Notes under the pieces: model-generated | Databases searched by the model: none | Seen by the model: the letters and a program-made list of their open reading frames with translations, nothing else | What the model was told of the DNA's origin: nothing | Translations under genes and position numbers: made by a program | NCBI RefSeq assembly: GCF_964204865.1 | Contig: NC_135262.1 | Span: forward strand, 17,537,650 to 17,601,649 | Length of the DNA: 64,000 nt | Source of the DNA: Styela clava | Taxonomy: Eukaryota > Chordata > Ascidiacea > Stolidobranchia > Styelidae | Reading direction: 5' to 3' | Shown here: positions 1 to 13,190 of the stretch, piece by piece | How the letters are laid out: each line of letters begins with the position of its first letter | Numbering within the stretch: position 1 is the stretch's first letter

Positions 1-3000
1 GTATCCTGGGAACACAGCAGATATATTACAAGATAATATGAATTATTCAACAAGACCTGGAGATGATTCTGTTATATCTGAAGATATATTGATCAGTTCA
101 ACATCAGCACAGACAGATTTTGGTGCGGAGTGCCAAATGCAACAGAATGAAGGTACTGTCAATTTTTTGTGGTCCAGGACAAAGGTCTGACCGGTGAAAC
201 ACCTCTTAGGAGTATCATCAACCTCTTGGTGTTTGCTTCCCTGATCCCATTTTGTATGGTAATTTTCAAAAATTTACTACCTTAGGCTGTTAAACTTCAC
301 TCATGGCTCCTTAGTTTCTTCAGCGAGATTAATTTAAGAGATTTTATCAAGCGATCAAGCCATTTTATCCATTTATTCCAGCCAATAGTCGAAAATATTC
401 GAGATATTTCGCTATTCTGTGATTGCTAATTTTTTTTACTATATTATCGGGAGGTTGCAAATTCAGATGACTGTTTTGATGTCTTATTACTGCACACCAG
501 ATTTCAAAATGCAACTTGACTAGCCCTTGGAGGGAGTATCACTATTATAAGGACCCACCTATACCCATTTTAGTTATATACACCAGTGTTGCCTGGGCTA
601 TGACACAACAGCTGCTCCAGATTGATGCTATTTATATAGCTCACTGGCACTATTTTTTGATGATGCTGTAACCCCTTTTTCCAACATACATGGCCCTTGT
701 ATATGTCACATCTAGTAAGATCTAATATCAATTCTTATTAACCTCAAGTTAATACATAATACAACGACCTTATGGTTTTAAATTTGAATTTCATATTGCT
801 TGATCCGTTTGATACATAAAATATTACCTTCACATTCTTCCTTCAAATTTTTTAGTGAACCAACAGCAACTAGGATCTCTAGGAATTGGAATGGTCACCA
901 ATACCAGTATTACATCTCTTATGCAGCAACTTCCATCACTGCAGAATCCAACTATTCATCAGCAGAACAATTTCACTAATAATCAGCAACAGCAGCAACA
1001 AGTTTATATTCACATCTCACCACAGACCCAACTCGACACCCAAAAAACATACACTTTACAACCAAGGGATCTAATTAATGTTTGTATTTAATATTTTTAT
1101 TATGATTGTTTGATTTAGAAAAGTTTCGAAATAATGAGATAGCACAGCGGACAATTGACTATATCAGTTAAGAGAACGAAAAGATTCTGAAGTGATCGTA
1201 TGCAACGGAGAAATTTGCATACATCATTAGATATTCTAAAATCTAATTGAAGCAGCTTTGTTTTTGGTATTCGATTGTATACAATAGATAGAAAAATGAA
1301 TCTGAATGCTATTTTTGCCTGACTTTCAGTATCGGGCGATATTTGCGTATAATGACATTGGCAATTGCTCAATGAAGGAATTTTAAATATCTGTCTGAAC
1401 CCATGACTTTATCATATGGAAAATAATGATATGTATTCAAATATTTGATTTGTTTTGTATTTCTCTTATTTGTTTCAACTCAGGACATTCAAGTAGGTAG
1501 TACCTTTTTGGAGTTTAAAAATTGACATTTTTAATAATTTAGCATGAATCTTGTGAAGGAAAAAAAAAATATGAGATTCTGAATTTTTATCTCGAAATAG
1601 AGTAGTGGCAGCTTTAATAGAAATAGCCTGTCATAATACTATCATTCAATTTAGCCACCAATTTGAAGTCAAGTACATCAGATCAAAAAGATTCTTTGTT
1701 TTGGTGAATTTTGAGTTTTTGCTCGCAATTTTAGCTTATGACACATATCGGTTTAAGAGTCAACTTTATCTTTTTGAAAAATTGATCTCTATCACATCAG
1801 CTTGTTTATTTATTTTTTTTATTTCAGACGAATTCTGCTCTAGGATTGAATTTATCAGCCCTGAATTTAGCCCCATATACAGTTGCAACCACAAATGGAA
1901 ATTTCACAACCATACAACAAGATATTCAACCACAGAGATCTTTGGTAAGATTCTCACCTGTGCTAAAAATAATGCATGTAGACTGTAGATTTTCCGCAGC
2001 TTTTTTTAACATTTTAACAGGGGTATTCCATTAAAAATGTTCTATTTCCATTTCATCTTTCAAAGTTCTAACTGAGGCCAGTCTGATTCGTTCTTAAATC
2101 TTGGCCAATTGCTGACTTTAGAAATAAATATAAATCTTGAAACATTAATTTTAAATCTTGAACTCAGATGGTATTACAGTAGTTCATTCAGTGAAATCAT
2201 GATTTGTGCACATACGCCATACAATACACTATTATATTTTAATTAGGCCATTTCCCATCAATTATGGCCTTATCACATTATTTCACTCATAGTTCCCTAT
2301 GTTGAATGATTCTATTTGTTTCTTGCAATAAAATTTCTTTCCATTTTTTCACCAGAATCTTACTAAACATACTCCCATACTTGCTCGCCCTGAGAATATG
2401 ACAACAATACCTCAGCAACAAACTATTCCTGGTTCTAGTATTGCCATAAATGAAGAAGTATCCAATGTTCAGAGGTATTATATCCTTAAATTATCTCTAG
2501 TCCATGATTTTTTTAAGATATCAATCAAATTTGGTTATGTCCTGTAACAGTGGGCCCAAAATCGAAATGGATGTTTTTTTTTATAATGTATTGATATTGT
2601 TTTAATGTTGTAATCCGAATTATGTTTTCATGTAGTACAACAACTCTTAAAACTATTTGCTCTATTTTTATTTCAATTATATTTTTGTCAAATTATAATA
2701 AGAAAAATAGTTATGATTTTAGTGAAAAAATATCAAATCTACTTTACTTCAAATTGAATTATGTTAATCATAAGAGTTGATTGACTATTAAATTTTGATT
2801 AATTGCAGTACACCAGGGCCTGACTCGACATCTGAGGTGAAATCGAAAAAGAAGACATCTTTAAAATTTACATGTCATTTCTGTTCAAAGGGATTTTCAA
2901 GAGGATTTGATTTGGAACAACATGTCAGAAGCCACACTGGTATGCTTTTGAGTTTAAATGCTTATAGTATTTATCTAAGTCCGGAGACACGGTTTTTAGT

Positions 3001-6000
3001 GTTGTTTTGAATCTTCATGTGTTGTTGTATATGCAACTATTCAGATATTTAGAATTATAAGATTGGAATGACCAGTATGTTCTGTTACCCTACATAGTTT
3101 ATGAAACCTTAGGTATGATACAGTAATGTAGTACGGTAAGTGCTAAAGGATTGAGCTGGCCCGTACCCAAACCTGATATATCCAACTTATAATACTAACA
3201 GCATCAGGCTATCACACACTATACCTTTCTGACATACAATCTAGCTCAGGGTGGTGCAAACCCAGGCCCGCCGCGTCATAATCTGTGGCCCGCGACGCAT
3301 TTGCGCGAAGGTAAACAAAAAATCGCATTTGGAGTTGTTTTGTCATAAAAATGACCAAAAAGTATTTTGATGTCCCTTAATTGAGTAGTGTTATGGCTAG
3401 CTGAAGCAGCTAGCGAAGTTGATTTATTTGCTTGGGTAGTCTAAATTGTTATCTGGCTTTCTCATTTTCTGGTCGGGGAAATATGCTAACAAAATAGGCT
3501 TCATAGAAAACTAAAAATCGAATAAGGAATCTATTGGCCTGAGTCGGCTACAGGGATGGCCATTTCCGAATACTAAACTATTCCGAATACATTCTAAAAT
3601 AATGTTTTCGAATCTGGAATTCCGAATACATTCTAAAATCGAAAATAACACATTTTTGTTTTAGTTGATTAAAACCCAGTAAATTAGGAAATAAGCTTCA
3701 ATAGAAATATCAGAATGAAGCCACAAACCAACAGTATATGTACACAAAGTAATTGATAGTTTATAGCTATCAATAAAAAATAATAGCAACTTGTGACACA
3801 GTCAGTTTATTAAAATTATTCACTTTGTACAAATGACCATATGAAAAGATAGCCAAGGAGTTGTCCGACGCTTTCTATCATTGGTACCATGATATTACGA
3901 TAATAGTCAAGTCTATTGACAAAAATACTACTTGTATTCAGATAGTTGTGTATATTTTCTGAGAGTAATAAAATTTATTGGCAATACAGGCAACAACAAT
4001 CCATTATGCCTTTAAAAATTCTAATATTTAAGCCTAGAGTATTCTACTACCTACCAGTATATTTGTATATTAATTTATGTGAACCATATTGGTATTATGT
4101 GTAATATATTGTTGTGTTTGGAATTAGAAATAAATTAGTAGAGAATAGATCACCACCACTGCCAGCGCGCAGCCAGGATTTTCGAAATCGGAAATTCCCA
4201 TTGCCGCCTGTAACACCCACCGCGATTCCGCGCTCGTTAAAAGAGCCGTCTTTTCAGCATATAATGATCATTCTGTTACGTAAAATATTCAATCCATGAC
4301 AACTACGAGATTCTAAAATATCTTTATATATTAATTTAATGTGTCCAACGTAACTCGCGGTTGCTTCTTCTTAAGTCAGAAAAAGAAACATTCCTATTCG
4401 GTCCACGGCGATCTGTGACCTAAAATTACGAGATAAACTGCCTGATGTATTTAATTTTTATACGTATTTTTGCAATCTTGCCTACTCGTTATCGCCGTTA
4501 GAAAAATCTCAAATAATTATATAAAATCCTGTTAAGTGTAGAGTATAATTCATTTCATACAATGAATATACATATAAAGTTTAGCAGTAAATTAAAAATA
4601 CATATTCATCGCCGCGATTATGCCACCTGTTAAAAGAGTCGACTTTTACAATAAATAATATAACAACGAATATATATTTTTCTGTTGTGCAAAGTGATGA
4701 ATTCGTGACCGTCACGGGCATATTTAAAATGTCTTGCTTTATTAATTTAATTGTCTTCAATTTAACCTGCGGTTGCGTCGACAAAATAAAATCCTCACCA
4801 CTCCTATATACCATTGCAATCCGCGGTCATATAAATAAAAACGTGAGGTGGACTGTCTGATTAAATATTGTTTTGATACGTATTTTGCGAATTCAGCAAA
4901 TATTTATATGTACTTGTTAACAGTGACTCCGCTCGATCGAAATGCTGCCACTCGGATTATTTTTAGATAAAACCGTTCGAAAAAACCATAAATATGCTGT
5001 AATATCTCAAGAGTAAAAATTATTTCATTAAAATAAAATTGATTGAATATACTTTAGATTAATTATATTATATACATCCTCACAACCCGGGAAAAAGTCG
5101 CGTTTCAAACCTTGTATCGTGTTAACACGAAAATATTCGACGGCAATTTAAAGTAATGGATAATCAGGCAAATCCCGCCCTCTATTAGTGACGATATGTT
5201 TCTAAATGCCGACCAAACATAATGTGTGCCAGAGGCACACGAAATTTTGCGATTTTCACTGCCTAGAAAAGCGTTTTTTAAATTTTCGTGGGCCTCAATA
5301 AAACTTATATTGTTTGCGCTTTTATTTTCAGTATTTCAAATTGCCGCTTTTCTATCAAAAAGTTGCGTTGTCTTTAGAAAATCGCCGCCGATGAACGTAT
5401 TTAAAAGATTCACAATTCCGTGCGTGTACAAAAATAAAATAAATGTTATCCTTATCGTGGAACAAATTTGTGGAAAAATTTCGTTTTAGAGAAAATAACA
5501 CAATTGTGAAGGCGTTTACGGGCTTACATAACACGTTACGCTGATGAGTGATGAAAACAATCACGTGCAAGTTTCTATCGAGAATGTTTTAATTTAACGG
5601 AAACGTCTTGAAAGCGGCGTCGAAAATGTGTGACGTCACACAAATATCCGATATTCTTATGAACGTGAATTCCGATATTCGAATGACGAGATATTCGAAT
5701 ACATTCGAATACTTTATTCGAATTGGCCATCCCTGGTCGGCTATGCATGTTAACTGAATATAATTTCTGTCGGATCTTTTTTGCAACCAGCTTAAACAAT
5801 ATTACAAAAATTTAGTAGTTATCCTCTTGTATCCTAAATTTGGTAAAATTCGGAAATCAATCAATAATTTGCAGTTATTTTGTAAACATGAGTTTAAAAA
5901 GAAAACTGAACGATTCATACAGATTTTTGACTGGATATGGGATACCATACCATAATGCTCGCCTAATATATATGTCTGTAAGTTGTGCCGGTGACAATCT

Positions 6001-9000
6001 AAAACGACATTTTCTCCGTTATGAAAAGATTGAAATCTTACACTAAGTGAAGATATAGTAAGATTTCTGCACGTTTTAGTGAGTTTTTTTGGTGCTTTTT
6101 TCAAGTTTTAGCCTGATAAATGACAAATAATGATCAATGTGTTTGGACAATAGAAGTGTTTGTTTTGTATTGCACTGTTTACCCATTCTAGACACTATTG
6201 TGGCCCGCGAACAATACAAAAATAATGTGGCCCGCGAGGCAAAGAACCTTGGATCACCCTGATCTAGCTACTTTAGCGTAAATTGTGATGTTACTTCAAA
6301 AAGTGAATTTTTTTATAACAATTTGAATAAATGAATGATGATAAAATTTGACTGAACTTCGAAAAGTGATAACACAGAAGCATTTTTTCAATATGTTTAT
6401 AACTTTTACCGAATATATTAATAGATCAGAGAATAATCGAAGTAAATGGGAATTACCTTTCACATTCAACAGGTGAAAAGCCATTTCAATGCATTGTATG
6501 TGGAAGAGCATTCGCACAGAAATCTAATGTTAAAAAACATATGTCAACCCATAAAGTATGGCCGAAGAAAGCACTCGATTTTTTACCCAGTCTTATTCTA
6601 TTGGATGAAGGCAAAGGTCTGTGAGTTTTAGTATTGCTAGATGTTAACAAGCATGTTTCAAGCATGGATAAGCAGTTATGAATACTGTGGTATAATTTTG
6701 ATAATTCTACCTGTACCATTAGGCATCAATTAATTTTAAATGAAATGTGATATCACTGGAAATATAGTATCGTACATTATAAGATACGGCACTCCAAAAG
6801 TGTGTGTTTGTGTACCAATGTGGAGGTAACTAATTTTGTTTGCCTACTTTACATAAAGTTGTGTAAAGGGACTGAAACCTATGGGCAGGGGGGATATTTG
6901 ATTGTCTAACACAGACAGTCCCCGAACTCGTAATAGAACTAAAATAAGGAAAATTGGAATAAAATTATGGCCTAACCCTAACCTGGTACACACACTACTG
7001 GAGTACCAAAAATACCATGTTATAACTGACATAAAATTTTTAAAGGTTATTGTAAGATTCTTTAGAACAAGTTGAGTTTCCTTGAAGAAGAAATTATCGA
7101 AATGGTATAATGGTATTCCCCAATTACTAATGAAGGGATAGGAGAAAAAAACAAAACAGTGCAAATTCATCAGAATCCAATGATAACTTTTTTCAATAAT
7201 TAGATGTTGCAAATTCTAAAGACAAAGAAGATAATGCCAATGATCCGATTTCAAATAAGCAAAGTAGTGAGTCTCGGAGCAACTCGTTTTCTTTTGTTTC
7301 AACGACAGTGCACTCATGTCCATATTGTGACCAAGTATTGGGTTCATTTAAGGAAAGAAAGTCTCATATGCTGAGGCATAAAGATAAACAGGTATTTATG
7401 ATGATCATGGAATATTTCGAAGTGAATAATTTTACATTGTTGTGATAAAAATGGTTGGTATTGCAAACATTTTATAAAAAATTATATTTTAATTTGTCAT
7501 TCCGTGATACAGACTGATAGAGCATAGATTTAAACTGTTGTTGCAATTTGAGATACAGTTAGAAAAATAAATTCGGATGAAAGCCATTATTTTTATTTCT
7601 ACATATCAAAATTTCATCTCTTGTCTATGTGATATGGCTTGCTATTGCACCTCTGATTACCCCAAAGGGTCCCCCGAATTGGCCTTGCCTATTCTCATAC
7701 TCGACATGGATAATAATCGGACGAGAGGCAGGGGAATTCCTACCCTTGAATGTTGCATATTTGCTATTTTCAAGATCTCAGATCATACCATTTTGACCGT
7801 CCTTTATTGGCTTGAATATCATTTATTGATAACAAATTAAGTATTATTGTCATTCTAGTAAATTTTTCTCTGCATAACCCTGGTTATAAATCTTTAATGC
7901 ATATCTTTATAGTAAAGTGCACTTTCCTACTTTTCTAGTCAAAAACAATTATACCCTATTTTTCATGTATCATCTGTACTTGAAATCATAATAACAGGAT
8001 GTGAAACCAATTATCATTTTACCGAAAAATTATTTTCAGGTTTATAAATGTGTAAAAGAAGGATGTGAGCAAACATTTCAAGATTTAGATGATTATGTAG
8101 AACATGTCAAGGTTACATTTTATTATTTTAATTTTAAATAATGTTTTGTTTCATGTACTTTAATACTTTCAAGTATTGTTTAAAATGTATTTATCTTTTG
8201 AATTATAAATGTATTCAATAGTCAGATTCTTTGTAGCATGCTTTTAAATCATAGTATAGTAAATAGTATAGTATGTTTCAAGAATTCCTGATGAAAAAAA
8301 AATTAAAGAGTTTAGATAGTTTATGGAATTATTTCGATCACAATTATTTTGGCTTTTTCTCCAAAATACCAGGTTATGAATATAAGCAATGAGGAATTAT
8401 AAGGAAAAACCCTTTTCTTTATAACCATTGCATATATGAAATTTTTAAGCAAATTCAGGACTTGAACTTTTCATGTCTCTTTCACTGGTATGGTTAGACC
8501 CTCCCCCTATTCCACAGTTTTTGAATTCTTTGGGCTACTCTTTTGAAAGCTATAATTTACTTTGTAGTTTATTTTTATTTATGATTGTCTATTAATAAGT
8601 ACTGTATTTTGAGGGCTGGTATTTTGAGTATAGGCAATAAAGCATACAGCGCTACCTGCCCTGGCTTATTATGCGTACAATTGATTTTTGAGAAAGAAAG
8701 AATTTAAAGCGTGCCTTACGTTCCTAAAGTATGATAATATTATTCATTATTTATTCATTGTTGTTCAGGTCCATGAAGGTTCAATGACATACAGATGTCA
8801 TCACTGCCATCATATATTTGATACTTTACATAATCTTGGTGTTCATCAGTATCAAGCACATTTAAATGATAAATCAAAAGCAGCTAAGTAAGCCAATTTA
8901 TTCATTTGGATTTGGTGGTGATTTTTTTTATTATGCAAGCAAGATTATGTTAATATAAATATTGATTTATTGATTAGATGTGGCACATCTATGGTATGTC

Positions 9001-11289
9001 ACTGTCATTTATATTAGAAAATTTGGTACTCCCAAAGTATGTGAACCAAGATGGCAGACACCAGAACTTAGTTCGTTCAGGTACAAATACTACGGGAGTC
9101 ACTTAGCTAGTCCCTGAAATCGTAATAGAACTAAAATAAGGAAAATTGGAATAAAGTTATGGCCTAACCCTAACCCTAACCTGGTACACATACTACGTTC
9201 CGGGGTCTGCCATCTTGGTTCACATACTTCAGGAGTTCTGAAAATTTGCTATAACAACCTGATGACATATTATCAAATATGACAGTTATTTTAACATTAC
9301 AGATACCCGCGATTATATTCATGTACATTATGTCCTGGTAAATTCTCTCATCCTGAATTGTTACATAAGCATTCAATGACAGAATCTCATAACCATCCAT
9401 GTTCCTTCTGTCCAAAAAGATTTTCATGTGACAGATATTTAAGAAAACATATTGCTGCTGCTCATTCAAACAAGCCACAGAAGAAAGTAAAGTAAGTGTG
9501 TAGCCAATAGTAAGGGTATTATTGTAAATGTCTCTTGTTAGAAATGATTACCTATATGTGAATAATTTGTTTTTTTATTTCGTTTTTCATATTTAATTTT
9601 CGATTTTGATACTTTATAACAAAGAACGAGTTAACATTGTTATTTTGACTAGTACTTGGGAGCCAGAGCATTGCTCCTTAGCAATGCTGGAGCTGGAAAC
9701 AGCTTACCATCTTAGATAGACGTAGAGCCAGAGTTTCCAGAAACTTCAGTGGCTCCAGCCTTAACCATCCAATCATTTTTGTGCATTTATAATTTTCCAA
9801 AGCTCAATACAAACAATGAAATCTATTCATTTCAGCGTATGCTTTTTTTAATTTATTTTCTAACATTAATATTAAAGTTTACAGTTAATTTTAAAATTTT
9901 CATATAATCACATCATAGTTTGGAGTCCCAACTTTGTGCAACTGCATTTGAACTGATGTTTCCAGCTTCCACGCACTGCTTTTGACAATGCTTTTTGCCA
10001 TATTTGTATTTTCAGGTGTGATATATGTGGTGTTAAAGTACGAAGCATATACTACATGAGATCTCATATGATGATTCACACTAAAGAAAAACCATTCAAA
10101 TGTTCTATGTGCCAGTCTTCATTCAATCGGAAAGACAAATTAAAACGACATATGGTTATACATGATCCTGTCAAAAAATACAAGGTCTACTTGTACTACA
10201 ACTCATTTCTACTGTTTTTTGTAATGCAGATTTCAAAAGTTTTAAACTTAATTTAACTAATTCAAGAATTCAGCTTTAAAAAAGTATAAGATTATGGTAA
10301 TATATTCAAATGCTGCGAACTAGCCGACATCTCAAGATATCAGAACTGAACGCTTCTGTTTTATAGTTTAAACATTTATCACATCCATTTTTTGCTGGAT
10401 TATGACATTATAGATCTCACACAGATGTCACATAACATAACGTTTCATGTAATTTGATTGTAACAATATTATAACAAATCAAGTTGCAATTGGAAATTCA
10501 TTACGTATATATATTGGCAGATAAAGTTTTAAGCTTCATGCTTTTATGTAAATATCACTACTCGTCGTGGATCTTGACTATCATAAATATCATATTTTGT
10601 AATGTCCTGCATTTGTTTTAGTGTCCTCTTCGATCAGTATTAGGATGTACAAAGGAATTCAGTCGTCCTGATAAGTTGAAAGCTCACATAATTTGTCACA
10701 ATGGTGCCAGGCCACATAAATGTTCATTCTGTCCGAAGACATACACAAGAAGATGTTTTAAGGTAAGATTTTTATATGAATATATTATAGAATTGCCTTT
10801 CCTCTCCCCCGGGATGAATATGTAAATACAATTCTATTGTAGGTTGCACATGAGCGAACTCATAGTGAAGAATTCCAATGTCAGGCATGCAAGAAAGGTT
10901 TTACCGACAATCTTCGTCTTCATTTACATAAGTGTAAACCTGTATCAGAGAACGATGCCAACTCAGCCATTGCATCCAAAAATGTAAAACGACGAACAAG
11001 ACCCTTAGGATTGAGAAAACCTATCAAAACCTATGGAAATGAAAGCCATTTGGAAACTGAACCAAACTTAGTAGGACCTATGTATGCTATACGTAGTGGA
11101 TCCAAAAGGAATTTTCGCAAAAAATCCCAGAAAACGGCTCAGGATTCTGGCGATCTATCCACTTCTAGTACAAGAACTGATAAAATAAATGTAGAAATTG
11201 AACTTCCGGAACAAGACGAAGCAACTTCCGGTGATGAATCTGAGGTCGAAATTGATGTTGAAGCTGATGATATTGATTGTGTTATTTAA
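1..11289 (+). CDS. ZNF341: ZNF341-like C2H2 zinc-finger transcription factor (5' end missing)
   Basis: Nuclear DNA-binding protein; vertebrate ZNF341 is a multi-finger transcription activator (family knowledge). Exons read by splice sites and phase: 1-152, 856-1079, 1828-1944, 2356-2474, 2809-2939, 6473-6616, 7204-7391, 8040-8111, 8769-8887, 9303-9491, 10016-10184, 10622-10762, 10843-11289 (stop). Phases agree across all junctions. The first four exons encode a Gln/Asn/Thr-rich, low-complexity N-terminal region. Exons 5-13 encode about twelve C2H2-type fingers; the fourth has a C-x4-C spacing and the last ends in Cys rather than His. The finger starting at 6473 contains [18 protein letters not shown] followed by THKVWP, which I recognise as essentially the vertebrate ZNF341 sequence; the ninth contains [11 protein letters not shown] and the tenth [12 protein letters not shown], also ZNF341-like. 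The tail is acidic ([14 protein letters not shown]). The donor at 1080 (GTTTGT) is weak. The upstream start and first finger lie outside the window. Confidence 0.9.
153..855 (+). other. Intron 1 (in window) of the ZNF341-like gene
   Basis: Starts GTACTG after ...GAAG and ends in a pyrimidine tract plus TTTTAG. Nothing else is recognised in it. The other gene-internal gaps of more than 300 bases without a listed repeat (1080-1827, 1945-2355, 2475-2808, 7392-8039, 8112-8768, 9492-10015, 10185-10621) are likewise ordinary AT-rich introns. Confidence 0.7.
3247..6261. mobile_element. Non-autonomous hAT element (outer), interrupted by a second hAT
   Basis: The left end reads CAGGGTGGTGCAAACC and the right end, reverse-complemented, CAGGGTGATCCAAGG. 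An exact 8-bp target-site duplication ATCTAGCT flanks it (3239-3246 and 6262-6269). The subterminal GGCCCGC-rich sequence is typical of hAT ends. Without the inner element it would be about 0.8 kb. No transposase is visible. It lies in the 3.5 kb ZNF341 intron 2940-6472. Confidence 0.85.
3551..5735. mobile_element. Non-autonomous hAT element (inner, nested)
   Basis: The termini are inverted repeats CAGGGATGGCCA (left) and TGGCCATCCCTG (right). The exact 8-bp target-site duplication GTCGGCTA sits at 3543-3550 and 5736-5743. Subterminal regions are rich in TTCCGAATA/ATTCGAATA repeats on both sides. At 2,185 bp it is long for a miniature element but has no convincing reading frame. It interrupts the outer hAT 3247-6261, so it is the younger insertion. 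Confidence 0.9.
6788..7007. mobile_element. MITE with embedded telomere-like repeat (copy 1)
   Basis: Begins GGCACTCCAAAAGTGTG and ends CACACTACTGGAGTACC, flanked by imperfect 8-bp repeats (TAAGATAC and AAAAATAC). It carries the core CCTAACCCTAACC and the 'gtaccaa..tgg' subterminal motif shared with copies at 9025, 22234, 37016 and 56797. It lies in an intron of the ZNF341-like gene. Confidence 0.7.
9025..9239. mobile_element. MITE with embedded telomere-like repeat (copy 2)
   Basis: GGTACTCCCAAAGTATGTG at the left and the near complement at the right; the inner arm ACCAAGATGGCAGAC is inverted-repeated. The exact 8-bp target-site duplication GAAAATTT sits at 9017-9024 and 9240-9247. The centre carries CCTAACCCTAACCCTAACC, about three telomere-like units. 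The 8-bp duplication points to a hAT-type transposase in trans. Confidence 0.8.
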
Positions 11290-11338
11290 AGCATTTTTTC
11301 CCTATATGATTTACAACGTTGCAATATTTGATATCTTT

Positions 11339-11344
11339 AATAAA
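11339..11344 (+). terminator. Poly(A) signal of the ZNF341-like gene
   Basis: AATAAA lies 50 bases after the stop codon at 11289, in an AT-rich 3' region. It is the first canonical hexamer downstream of the gene. Confidence 0.6.
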
Positions 11345-12459
11345 GTTATAGCTTTTCACGCTTCGTATTGTTAGCTTTCAAATCATCTTCTATTTTTATC
11401 ATATAAATTCCATTAATCCTTTAAAATCTGGGCGGAATCATTTAGCGATATTTCATAATCGGCACCGAGGATCATATGCGTCACGAGTTAATCACGGTTA
11501 AATAATCCGAGTATGTTTTGATCACGAATGATTTAAAAATGAGTATGATATTCTTGTATATTGTTACAGTAAGTAAGATACTTGAATGAGGTCGTGCCAC
11601 CCGCAATCTGTTTCAAATATTAATCAATCTCTAATAATTCTTCTCTATTTCCCATGTGTGTAGCCGTCTCATTTGTTTGTATATATGTTTCATATACTTG
11701 CAACCACAACAAAAAACGAAATTAAACCCTTTCAATTTTCATCATGGTCATAGCGACATTTCAGTATTATGACCGGGTGAAACCCGATATATCTACGCAG
11801 CTACATCTCTGTTGAGTCCGGCGCTAAGTTAATTCTATCATAAACTGAATAATGAAATATAAACAGTCTTGTCAATTGTATTTTTCGGCGGATCAATTAT
11901 AGTCTTCATTCTTGCCGATAAAGAGAAATAATCGTTTCAAATGGCTTAGTCGACATTTTAAAAAATCCCCAACAATAACAACAGTTTCAACATAACAACG
12001 GGGTCTTCAATTATCTGAATCTATTTCGTTCACACGAATCCTTTTTAAAATTACCAAACTTTTGTTTTCACTTGAAGTAAATACCCGTGTATCGGACGCC
12101 GAATAATTTACAGATAAACAAGTACAATTATTCACTCTCTTACATTTTAAAAACAAGCATTCAAAAAGAGCTACGCAGCAAATCCCGTTGTTTACGACAT
12201 TAAACCACTGAGCAGAAAAAAAAACGATTGCGTAGATTTTTCTCTCACGGTTGTTTTTTTTAATATCTAATTATTCACAGTAACTCCGACTGATTTTCAC
12301 TCAATCACGCTGTGGTCTTATCCGTCAAGAAGGCGGGAAAACAACTGATCGTGCTCAAGAGTCGTTTCACGCAACACCCTTTTTTCTAAAACTCGAAGAC
12401 CCTTCAATAAAGGCCAGTCATGAAAGACCAGGGCAATACCGCAGAGAATAGATGTTGTA

Positions 12460-12560
12460 TAGTTTTGCGGTTGCAATCATAGATCTTGCGGATGCTACCA
12501 TAGGTTTTGTGGATGCTACTTTGTGTTTTGCTGGGGCTATCATAAGTTTTGCGACTGTGA
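12460..12560. repeat. Short 21-bp tandem repeat
   Basis: About four to five degenerate 21-base units of the type TTTGCGGATGCTACCATAGGT. On the minus strand they give a repetitive reading frame (VASTKPM-like heptads), which I take as a by-product of the repeat, not a gene. Confidence 0.6.
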
Positions 12561-12954
12561 TTAGTTCATTTATTGTAATATAAAGCCAAAATAGCTTCAC
12601 TACATATTCACATACCAAAGATTCATGATTCGAACTGGAATAATGTCTGTTGGCTAAACCATGCAATTAAATAAATATCAAAATAGGAGGTGCCGTTTCC
12701 ATTCATCAAGTGTATAAAATATGGGTATGTTCATACTAGACCGGTCCTCTGTATCCTGTAGCTGAGTGAAATCGAAACTGGGTCAAGATCATATCTATTT
12801 TAAATGAGAATAAGCAAATCATGTTATTGTTATATATATATTTTCTTCCTATATTAATACGAAATCAGCAGCTTTTAGTATGCAACAACACTGGATTTCC
12901 TGTTCGTCTACCAAGAGTTGTTTACAGATGGTGGACGAAAGCCTGTAGTGTAGA

Positions 12955-13190
12955 TCTCTTTTATAAAGCAATTGGCCAGGCCATTAATAAGAATAAAACA
13001 GAGATCCTTTGTATTAATTAACGGGCCAGAGATATACTATCCTTCTCGGCCCATAATCAATACGCAAATGACACTGTTAAAATACTGGGAATTTATTTTG
13101 GTAAAAATCAGGCCAATAAGACTTGGAATGAAAAAATATATACTTACCATCAATAAAAGAATTATTAATAAACATCGAAAGTTATTAGTT
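12955..13190 (+). pseudogene. LINE reverse-transcriptase remnant
   Basis: The frame from 12955 reads YKAIGQAINKNKTEIL, matching the '(F/Y)..ASG..IN..KTE' segment of non-LTR retrotransposon reverse transcriptases. After a stop and frame change, 13066-13142 reads VKILGIYFGKNQA followed by WNEKI, the usual next motif of this family. Stops and frameshifts make it non-functional. The clade cannot be decided from so short a piece. Confidence 0.6.

Noticed and set aside
9160-9185. True telomere end or chromosome fusion site
   Set aside because: The CCTAACCCTAACC stretch is inside a MITE with an exact target-site duplication and recurs in other copies.
12418-12666. 82-codon minus-strand frame with heptad-like repeats
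   Set aside because: Produced by the 21-bp tandem repeat.
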